Source: JAVXAG01 sp036660615
GTDB taxonomy: Bacteria > Bacillota > Clostridia > Peptostreptococcales > Anaerovoracaceae
Assembly: GCA_036660615.1 (NCBI GenBank)
Contig: JAVXAG010000010.1
Span: 1 to 25,064 of the forward strand
Direction: 5' to 3'
DNA length: 25,064 bases
Shown here in pieces: positions 8,849 to 14,635 of this stretch. Position numbers and translations under genes: made by a program. Position 1 is the stretch's first letter; the number at the start of each line of letters is the position of its first letter. The notes under the pieces are model-generated. The model was not told where the DNA came from and made no database searches. It saw nothing but the letters and a program-made list of their open reading frames with translations.

Positions 8849-9568
8849 TTATTTCTTCTTTTTCTTCTTCTTTTTACTTTCCTCTTCTCTAAGAGCCTTC
8901 CTAAGCTTATTCATTCTTAAGTTAAAGAATATCTGAATAAACTGACTACCAAACCAATAAAGTGCTAGCCCTGACGAATATGATCTCGCCATCCATAAAA
9001 TCATAACAGGATAAAAATATTTCATTATGTTCATCATTGTATTACTTTGCGCAGCTGCACCAGTTGCACCTTTCATACTCTGTTGTGACAAATTAAATGA
9101 AAGGAATGTAGTAATAGCAGCCAAAATAGGTAAAATCCATAAGTCTGGCTGACTCAAATCCTTAATCCATAAAAATGATTCATGTATAGCAAACAACATA
9201 TTTTCATTGCTAATATATTGCATTGGACTTCTAAACAAAGCAAATAAACCCATAATAATAGGCATTTGAATAAGCATTGGTAGACATCCGCCCATTGGAC
9301 TGAAGCCTTCCTTTTTGTATAGCTCTGACATCTTTTGGTTTAGTGTCTCTTTATCGTTCGCATATTTTTTCTGTAATTCTTGCATTTTAGGTTGAATTCC
9401 AGACATTGCACTAGTTGACTTAATCTGCTTTGCATAAAGCGGATATAAACACATCTTTACGATTACTGTTATTATCAAAAGTGTAACACCGTAATTTCCT
9501 ACTAAGTCATAAATAAAACTTAGTAGCCAGCCTAAAGGTTTCGCAATTATTCCTAAAAAACCGTACAT
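8849..9568 (-). CDS. yidC: Membrane protein insertase YidC (SpoIIIJ/OxaA type)
   Basis: The protein inserts membrane proteins, alone or with SecYEG. The 239-residue protein has five hydrophobic segments. It carries the short Gram-positive form of the conserved domain: GVTLLIITVIVKMCLYPL, then KSTSAMSGIQPKMQELQKKY, then a cytoplasmic loop ending in GGCLPMLIQMPI. The groove position that is Arg73 in Bacillus SpoIIIJ aligns with Lys38, keeping the positive charge. No lipoprotein signal is evident; the protein begins at an N-terminal hydrophobic stretch. The C-terminus is a run of eight lysines (232-239), probably a ribosome-contacting basic tail. The ATG at 9568 has a GGAGG site 6 bases upstream. 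Confidence 0.97.
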   Translation of the reverse strand: MYGFLGIIAKPLGWLLSFIYDLVGNYGVTLLIITVIVKMCLYPLYAKQIKSTSAMSGIQPKMQELQKKYANDKETLNQKMSELYKKEGFSPMGGCLPMLIQMPIIMGLFALFRSPMQYISNENMLFAIHESFLWIKDLSQPDLWILPILAAITTFLSFNLSQQSMKGATGAAAQSNTMMNIMKYFYPVMILWMARSYSSGLALYWFGSQFIQIFFNLRMNKLRKALREEESKKKKKKKK

Positions 9569-9580
9569 TAATTTCCTCCA

Positions 9581-9811
9581 TTATTTTAAAGGATCATATC
9601 CACCTGGATTCCAGGGATGACACTTTAAAATTCGCTTAATTCCTAAGTAACTACCTTTAAAAACTCCATACTTCTCAAGAGCTTGTATAAAATATGTGGA
9701 GCAGGTAGGGTAAAACCTGCAAGTAGGTGGAAATAAAGGCGAAATAAATCGTTGGTAACCTCTTACCATTAAAATCATTACCTTTTTAATGAATTTACCA
9801 AGATATTTCAT
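9581..9811 (-). CDS. yidD: Membrane protein insertion efficiency factor YidD
   Basis: This small protein is thought to assist YidC-dependent insertion. The 76 residues contain the family core LMVRGYQRFISPLFPPTCRF (14-33) with conserved cysteines Cys31, Cys37 and Cys64, followed by HPWNPGGYDP near the C-terminus. An N-terminal hydrophobic and basic stretch suggests membrane association. Its ATG shares one base with the rnpA stop codon (TAATG), so it is coupled to rnpA. YidC starts 12 bases downstream. Confidence 0.97.
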   Translation of the reverse strand: MKYLGKFIKKVMILMVRGYQRFISPLFPPTCRFYPTCSTYFIQALEKYGVFKGSYLGIKRILKCHPWNPGGYDPLK

Positions 9812-10158
9812 TATTTCTTTAATACTCCGGTTCTTCTAATTGCAGACTCTAACGATTTTTTTACGTCTGCACATTTAGCATCACAAATAGTGTTTCTGGC
9901 TATAAAAATAAAATCATAACCAAGCGGAAGCTGCTTGTCCATCAAGCGCATGCTCTCTTTCATCAGTCTCCTAGCTCTGTTTCTCTTTACACTATTTCCA
10001 ACCTTTTTACTCGCTAAAAAGGCTATCCTATTATAGGAAAGATTGTTTTTCTTATAAAAAACTACAACAAAACGATCTCCCACTGACTTTCCCCTATTAT
10101 AAATAGTCGAAAAATCTTTTTTTCTTCTCAATATACCTTTTTTTAGCATTTTTTTCAT
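9811..10158 (-). CDS. rnpA: Ribonuclease P protein component
   Basis: This is the protein subunit of RNase P, which matures the 5' ends of tRNAs together with the RnpB RNA (not in this window). The 115-residue basic protein has the signature KKVGNSVKRNRARRLMKE at 51-68 and the N-terminal pattern LRRKKDFSTIYNRGKSV typical of the family. The start at 10158 has no good ribosome binding site; the region upstream is A/T-rich. The alternative start is Met4 at 10149. A terminator-like hairpin lies between rpmH and this gene, so expression probably depends on read-through. Confidence 0.97.
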   Translation of the reverse strand: MKKMLKKGILRRKKDFSTIYNRGKSVGDRFVVVFYKKNNLSYNRIAFLASKKVGNSVKRNRARRLMKESMRLMDKQLPLGYDFIFIARNTICDAKCADVKKSLESAIRRTGVLKK

Positions 10159-10187
10159 TAAAATTTAACAAAACTAGACTAAAGTCC

Positions 10188-10218
10188 AAAACAAAAAGAC
10201 CTTAGCAAACGGTCTTTT
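10188..10218 (-). terminator. Terminator or attenuator hairpin overlapping the rpmH stop codon
   Basis: On the minus strand the 8-bp stem AAAAGACC / GGTCTTTT (10211-10218 with 10194-10201), with a 9-base loop, is followed by a broken T tract (10188-10193). The 5' arm contains two bases of the rpmH stop codon. It is likely a partial terminator that lowers rnpA expression relative to rpmH. Confidence 0.65.
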
Positions 10219-10351
10219 ACGCTGTTAAACTTTTTCTTCCTCTTGTTCTTCTTCTCTTTAAGACATTTCTACCGTTCTTTGTACTCATTCTTTTTCTGAA
10301 ACCATGTTCCTTCATTCTTTGTCTCTTTTTTGGTTGATATGTTTGTTTCAT
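10217..10351 (-). CDS. rpmH: 50S ribosomal protein bL34
   Basis: This 44-residue, highly basic protein is a component of the large ribosomal subunit. The sequence is the standard family pattern: MKQTYQPKKRQRMKEHGF, then RKRMSTKNGRNVLKRRRTRG. The ATG at 10351 is chosen over an upstream in-frame ATG (10447) because AAGGAGG lies 8-9 bases before it and the family always starts at this residue. It is the first gene of the minus-strand origin cluster and has a consensus promoter about 73 bases upstream. Confidence 0.98.
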   Translation of the reverse strand: MKQTYQPKKRQRMKEHGFRKRMSTKNGRNVLKRRRTRGRKSLTA

Positions 10352-10423
10352 TACAAGTAACCTCCTTGCTACTAAAAATTTGTCACGTAATCTAAATTTC
10401 AATATACGCACACATGTCTTAAT

Positions 10424-10452
10424 ATTATACTTTTTATACTGATTCATGTCAA
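10424..10452 (-). promoter_or_regulatory. rpmH promoter, consensus vegetative sigma
   Basis: On the minus strand, TTGACA (10447-10452), a 17-base spacer and TATAAT (10424-10429) match the housekeeping consensus at all 12 positions. The predicted transcript would have a leader of roughly 65 bases before rpmH. Confidence 0.93.
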
Positions 10453-10559
10453 TGTTTTTTATATTTTAATTGTTTTTTCCTTCCCTTTCAATTTTAAATA
10501 ATCTTATTTTATACATGATTTAGTCGATAAAATTGCAAAACAAAAAGATATGCACAGTT

Positions 10560-10580
10560 TTATCCATACCCTATGGATAA
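10560..10580. promoter_or_regulatory. Inverted pair of DnaA boxes
   Basis: TTATCCATA on the plus strand (10560-10568) and the same box on the minus strand (10572-10580) face each other across the 3-base spacer CCC. Each differs from the consensus TTATCCACA at position 8 only. Confidence 0.8.
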
Positions 10581-10619
10581 CTTCTAGAAGAATTATTTTG
10601 CAAAGATTTAATTTAATGC

Positions 10620-10648
10620 TTGTATATGGATAACTTATTTTGTACAAT
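10620..10648 (+). promoter_or_regulatory. Probable dnaA promoter
   Basis: TTGTAT (10620-10625), a 17-base spacer and TACAAT (10643-10648) give a good vegetative promoter with 9 of 12 consensus matches. The expected transcription start is near 10655, giving a short leader of about 25 bases. A DnaA box occupies the spacer, which suggests autoregulation. Confidence 0.65.
10625..10633 (-). promoter_or_regulatory. DnaA box inside the dnaA promoter
   Basis: TATGGATAA is TTATCCATA on the minus strand and lies between the -35 and -10 elements of the probable dnaA promoter. Binding by DnaA would block RNA polymerase. Confidence 0.75.
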
Positions 10649-10679
10649 GAAATCATAAGAAAAAAATAAAGGACGTGCT

Positions 10680-12035
10680 ATGAAAAATAATCAAAAAATA
10701 TGGGACGAAGTATTATTGATAATCGAAAGCAATACCACGACTATTAGTTTCAATACTTGGTTTAAACCATTACAAGTTAATACTATTGATGACAACCTAA
10801 AAATTGCTTACTTAGAAACTAGTGAGGACTTTATTATTAATATACTCAAAAGCAGATATTTGCAGCTTATAGAATCCAGCTTTAAATCTGTTTTGAATGA
10901 CGACTACCGAGTAATAATAAAAAATATAGAAGAATACAAAAAAACAAAAGCTGTTTCATCACAGGAAAATGGGCTGAAACAACCCTTTGAACCTATTCTT
11001 GGTAAAGAAAAAATATTTAACCCTAAGTATAATTTTGACAATTTTGTTGTAGGTAATAGTAATAAATATGCACATGCTGCAGCCTTGGCAGTTGCTGAAT
11101 CACCTTCAGAAGCATACAATCCTTTGTTTATTTACGGTGGATCAGGTCTAGGAAAAACTCATCTAATGCACGCAATAGGAATATATCTATTAGAAAACAA
11201 CCCTAATCTAAATATATTATATGTTTCCTCGGAAATGTTTACAAATGAGTTTATAAAATCACTGGCAGAAAACAAAACAAGGGAATTTAAAAACAAGTAT
11301 AGAAAAGTTGACGTTTTATTAATCGATGATATTCAGTTTTTAGAAGGAAAAGATACTATGCAAGAAGAATTTTTCCATACTTTCAACTCTTTATACGATT
11401 TGAATAAGCAAATAGTTATTTCTAGTGATAGAGCTCCTAATAAATTAGTAAATTTAGAAGAAAGACTGCGTTCCAGATTTATGTGGAATCTTATCGCAGA
11501 CTTACAACCAGCTGATTACGAAACTAGAGTAGCTATCTTAATAAAAAAAGCTGAGAATTCAAATATTGTAGTTGATGACTCATTATATGAAGTAATCTGC
11601 CTAATTGCAGAAAAAATTAAAAATAATATAAGAGAACTTGAAGGAGCTTTTAACCGTATTATTAGTTTTTCTTCTCTTATGAATGAAAAGATAGATAAAA
11701 CTTTTGCAAAACGCATATTAAAAGACATAATTCAAAATGGTGGCACAAGTGTTAGACCAGAAAAAATCAAAACCGTAGTAAGTAGGCACTTTAATATAAA
11801 TGTTACAGAGATGGAATCTGCTAAAAAAACTAATAATATAGCATTTCCGAGACAAATTGCAATGTACCTTTGTAGAGATATGACTGACTATTCTCTTCCC
11901 AAAATAGGTAACTTATTTGGAGGAAGACATTATACAACGGTTATTCATGCATGCGATAAAATCCAAAATGAAATAGCCACAAATACCTCTGTAAAAGAGA
12001 TAATTGACAATTTGAAAAAAGAAATCAATGAGTGA
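10680..12035 (+). CDS. dnaA: Chromosomal replication initiator DnaA
   Basis: This AAA+ ATPase binds DnaA boxes and opens the origin. The 451-residue protein has domain I (about 1-80), a short linker, AAA+ domain III with Walker A GGSGLGKTH (153-161) and Walker B LLIDDIQF (213-220), and DNA-binding domain IV (about 355-451). Arg266 is in RLRSRF. Two departures from the usual family sequence stand out. The segment after RSRF reads MWNL where xWGL is usual. The DNA-recognition signature reads GGRHYTTVIHA (414-424) where GGRDHTTVIHA is usual, so the Asp and His that contact box bases in E. coli are His417 and Tyr418 here. The ATG at 10680 has AAAGGA about 8 bases upstream. Confidence 0.98.
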   Translation: MKNNQKIWDEVLLIIESNTTTISFNTWFKPLQVNTIDDNLKIAYLETSEDFIINILKSRYLQLIESSFKSVLNDDYRVIIKNIEEYKKTKAVSSQENGLKQPFEPILGKEKIFNPKYNFDNFVVGNSNKYAHAAALAVAESPSEAYNPLFIYGGSGLGKTHLMHAIGIYLLENNPNLNILYVSSEMFTNEFIKSLAENKTREFKNKYRKVDVLLIDDIQFLEGKDTMQEEFFHTFNSLYDLNKQIVISSDRAPNKLVNLEERLRSRFMWNLIADLQPADYETRVAILIKKAENSNIVVDDSLYEVICLIAEKIKNNIRELEGAFNRIISFSSLMNEKIDKTFAKRILKDIIQNGGTSVRPEKIKTVVSRHFNINVTEMESAKKTNNIAFPRQIAMYLCRDMTDYSLPKIGNLFGGRHYTTVIHACDKIQNEIATNTSVKEIIDNLKKEINE

Positions 12036-12122
12036 CTTATGAACATGCATATTAACAAAAAAAACAGGTTATCCTTACTTTTTGTACTTCAATTTTTATT
12101 GAAATATTAAGGGAAAGAAAGG

Positions 12123-12131
12123 TTATCCACA
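12123..12131 (+). promoter_or_regulatory. Consensus DnaA box
   Basis: TTATCCACA is the exact consensus. It lies 13 bases before the CTA-triplet run and is oriented toward it. Confidence 0.88.
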
Positions 12132-12144
12132 CACTTCACACCCC

Positions 12145-12162
12145 CTACTACTACTACTACTA
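12145..12162 (+). promoter_or_regulatory. DnaA-trio element, six CTA triplets
   Basis: Six uninterrupted CTA triplets read 3'-GAT-5' on the complementary strand, the favoured DnaA-trio unit. They are followed by A/T-rich sequence. DnaA filaments are known to use such trios to load onto single-stranded DNA during opening. Confidence 0.8.
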
Positions 12163-12201
12163 AATAAATATAAGAAAAAGAACACACTCAGGAGGTAAAA
12201 A

Positions 12202-13317
12202 ATGAAATTTATTTGTAAACAACAAACCTTATCAAAATCACTAAATATTGTATCTAAAGCAGTAACATCAAGAACAACAATTCCTATACTAAAAGGTATT
12301 TTATTAAAAGTAGATGACAAGGGACAATTAACTATGTCAGCTTCAGATTTAGATTTAACAATTGAGAACATAATTGCTGTTGAAAATTTTGAAGAAGGCT
12401 CTATTGTAGTTCTATCAAAACTGTTTGGCGATATAATTAGAAAATTACCAAATGACGATGTTTTAATAGAATTAATAGAAAACAACGTTTTAATAAAATG
12501 CAAGGATTCAGAGTTTAGTATTATTGGTTTGCCTACTGATGAATTCCCTAAAATAAATCAAATAGACGAAAATAATGATCATATTTTCTTTGACAAAGAA
12601 ACTTTAAAAAATATGATAAAGAAAACATCATTTGCAGCCAGTATTGATGAATCAAAAGGATTGATAACAGGTTTATTAATAGAATTAGAAAAAGACAATA
12701 TTAATATGGTTGCTATAGATGGTTACAGAATGGCTATTTCTAGAGAAAATATGATAAATATAGAAGAAAAGAAAATTATTATAGAAGCAAAAATATTGAA
12801 CGAAATAAACAAAATACTATCAGAAATAGATAGTGAAGAAGAAACTGTAAAACTAATTATTGATAATAAAAAAGCAGTATTTTTAATAGATAATTTAAAA
12901 GTGGTTTTAAGATTATTTGAAGGAGAATTTATTAAATACAGAGATATTTTACCTAAAGACAGTAAATCCACAATAATAGTAAACAGATCAGAACTTATGA
13001 ATAGTATTGAAAGAGCATCTTTACTCTCAAAAGAAGGAAAAAATAATTTAATAAAATTTAGCGTAGAAAACAGTGATTTAATAATTACATCAAAATCAGA
13101 AGAAGGAAATGTTAAGGAAAAAGTATATGTTACAAAAGAAGGAGAAAATATAGAAATTGGATTTAATGCAAAATATGTTTTAGATGTATTAAAAGTTGTA
13201 GAAGACGAAGAAATAAAAATGTTATTTAATACCAGCATAAGTCCATGTCTAATTACACCAACTGAAGGTAATGCTTTTGAATATTTAATTTTACCTGTAA
13301 GAATAACAAATAATTAA
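12202..13317 (+). CDS. dnaN: DNA polymerase III subunit beta (sliding clamp)
   Basis: This is the ring-shaped processivity clamp for the replicative polymerase. The 371-residue length and three-domain layout are normal. The N-terminus MKFICKQQTLSKSLNIVSKA and the C-terminal EYLILPVRI are clear family features. A strong AGGAGG site lies 7 bases before the ATG. The codon use is very A/T-rich (ATA, TTA, AAA, AGA), visibly more so than in gyrB and gyrA. RecF starts 3 bases downstream. Confidence 0.98.
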   Translation: MKFICKQQTLSKSLNIVSKAVTSRTTIPILKGILLKVDDKGQLTMSASDLDLTIENIIAVENFEEGSIVVLSKLFGDIIRKLPNDDVLIELIENNVLIKCKDSEFSIIGLPTDEFPKINQIDENNDHIFFDKETLKNMIKKTSFAASIDESKGLITGLLIELEKDNINMVAIDGYRMAISRENMINIEEKKIIIEAKILNEINKILSEIDSEEETVKLIIDNKKAVFLIDNLKVVLRLFEGEFIKYRDILPKDSKSTIIVNRSELMNSIERASLLSKEGKNNLIKFSVENSDLIITSKSEEGNVKEKVYVTKEGENIEIGFNAKYVLDVLKVVEDEEIKMLFNTSISPCLITPTEGNAFEYLILPVRITNN

Positions 13318-13320
13318 GAA

Positions 13321-14412
13321 ATGTATATAAAAAATTTAGAATTAATAAATTTCCGGAACTACGAAAAACTAAATTTAGAATTCAGTAAAGATGTTAACTT
13401 AATTTTGGGAAATAATGCTCAGGGGAAAACAAATTTGATAGAAGCAATATATATTACTTCTATGGGAAAATCTTTTAGAACAAATAAAGATAATGAAATG
13501 GTTTTATTTCAAAAAGATTTTGCAAAAATAAAAGTTGATGCAGAAAAATCGTATTCAACAACAAATGTGGAAATAATAATTAATAAAGAGTCCAAGAAGT
13601 CTATTAAAAAAGACGGTTCTCAGATAAAAAGGACATCTGAACTTCTTGACAATATTTTATTGGTTATTTTTTCGCCAGAAGATCTAAAAATTGTAAAAGA
13701 TGAACCGGAAAAAAGAAGAAAGTTCATAGATAGAGAATTATGTCAAATTATGCCTCGTTATTATGATAATCTTAGCAGATACAAAAAAGTATTACTTCAA
13801 AGAAACACATATTTAAAAGAAAATGATATTGACCAAAGTATTTTGGATATTTGGGATATGCAACTTTCAAATTATGGAGCAAATGTAATAAAGATAAGAG
13901 AAAAATTTATAAAAAAAATTAGCGAGATAAGCAGTGATGTTCATGGAAATATTACTAACCAAAAAGAAAAATTAAAAATAGAATATAATTCAAATATACA
14001 AATCAAGGAAACTAAAAAGGAACAGCAAGAATTTTTCTACGAAGAAATAAAAAAAGCTTTTCAAAATGACCTAAAACAGAGAACAACAACCAAAGGACCT
14101 CATAAAGATGATCTATCTTTTTTTGTAAATGGAGTTAATATGAGAAGTTTTGGTTCACAAGGCCAACAGAGAACTTGCGCTTTATCACTAAAATTAGCTG
14201 AATTGAATTTAATAAAAGAAGAAACAGGGGAAGATGCAATTCTTTTGCTTGATGATGTGATGTCAGAGTTGGATATTCAGAGGCAGGAATTTTTAGTCAA
14301 GTCTTTGAAGAACATCCAGTTTTTTATTACTACAACGGACATTGAAGAAAAATTAAAAAAATCATTTCCAACTGCAAAGATTTTTTATGTAGAAAAAGGA
14401 AAAATTTTATAA
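13321..14412 (+). CDS. recF: DNA replication and repair protein RecF
   Basis: This SMC/ABC-like ATPase helps load RecA at gaps. The 363-residue protein has Walker A GNNAQGKT at 30-37, the ABC signature region SFGSQGQQRT at 276-285 and Walker B LLLDDVMSELD at 308-318. The ATG lies 3 bases after the dnaN stop without a clear ribosome binding site, so it probably depends on coupling to dnaN. The small S4-domain gene found between dnaN and recF in many Firmicutes is absent here. Confidence 0.97.
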   Translation: MYIKNLELINFRNYEKLNLEFSKDVNLILGNNAQGKTNLIEAIYITSMGKSFRTNKDNEMVLFQKDFAKIKVDAEKSYSTTNVEIIINKESKKSIKKDGSQIKRTSELLDNILLVIFSPEDLKIVKDEPEKRRKFIDRELCQIMPRYYDNLSRYKKVLLQRNTYLKENDIDQSILDIWDMQLSNYGANVIKIREKFIKKISEISSDVHGNITNQKEKLKIEYNSNIQIKETKKEQQEFFYEEIKKAFQNDLKQRTTTKGPHKDDLSFFVNGVNMRSFGSQGQQRTCALSLKLAELNLIKEETGEDAILLLDDVMSELDIQRQEFLVKSLKNIQFFITTTDIEEKLKKSFPTAKIFYVEKGKIL

Positions 14413-14416
14413 CAAG

Positions 14417-14467
14417 AAAAGCCTATTATTAGCTAGATATATGTCGAAACTTTTTAATAGGTTTTTT
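14417..14467 (+). terminator. Probable terminator after recF
   Basis: The 7-bp core stem CCTATTA / TAATAGG (14422-14428 with 14455-14461) can extend through a G-T pair into A4 with T4, and it ends in a T run (14462-14467). The loop of 26 bases is long, which lowers confidence. Confidence 0.55.
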
Positions 14468-14537
14468 AGTGCTAAATTGACGTTGTAAGAGCTTTTATAT
14501 GGGGAAATAAATAAAACTATTAAAAAATACAAAAACC

Positions 14538-14566
14538 TTGAAAAATCGTGAGAAATGCGATATAAT
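14538..14566 (+). promoter_or_regulatory. gyrB promoter
   Basis: TTGAAA (14538-14543), a 17-base spacer and TATAAT (14561-14566) match the vegetative consensus at 11 of 12 positions. Together with the preceding terminator this makes gyrB-gyrA a separate transcription unit with a leader of about 60 bases. Confidence 0.85.
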
Positions 14567-14635
14567 TGGAGGGTATTATTAGTTTATAAAATTTCATTAG
14601 ATATACATAAAAAATATATAAAAGGTAGGTAAAGA

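Larger units (their letters stand above)
10453..10679. other. rpmH-dnaA intergenic region with DnaA box cluster
   Basis: This A/T-rich stretch between the divergent rpmH and dnaA promoters contains three DnaA boxes of the form TTATCCATA and the dnaA promoter. It corresponds in position to the upstream origin subregion of Bacillus-type bipartite origins. I see no open frame of interest in it. Confidence 0.75.
12036..12201. other. Probable oriC (dnaA-dnaN intergenic unwinding region)
   Basis: The 166-base gap contains, in order, a weak DnaA box (TTATCCTTA, 12069-12077), a small hairpin (TTCAAT / ATTGAA, 12088-12103), a perfect DnaA box (12123-12131), a C-rich spacer, six CTA triplets and an A/T-rich tract up to the dnaN binding site. 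This matches the basal unwinding system described for Bacillus subtilis (DnaA box, GC-rich spacer, DnaA-trios). Gene orientation on both sides also diverges around here. Confidence 0.85.

Noticed and set aside
10352..10447. N-terminal extension of RpmH
   Set aside because: bL34 proteins start at MKxTYQP; the AAGGAGG site serves ATG 10351, and the extension runs over the rpmH -10 element.
12088..12103. Hairpin TTCAAT / ATTGAA as a dnaA terminator
   Set aside because: The stem is only six weak pairs and is not followed by a T run; it is more likely just part of the A/T-rich origin.
14475..14500. TTGACG at 14475 as a second gyrB promoter
   Set aside because: No reasonable -10 at the right distance, and a near-consensus promoter lies downstream at 14538-14566.
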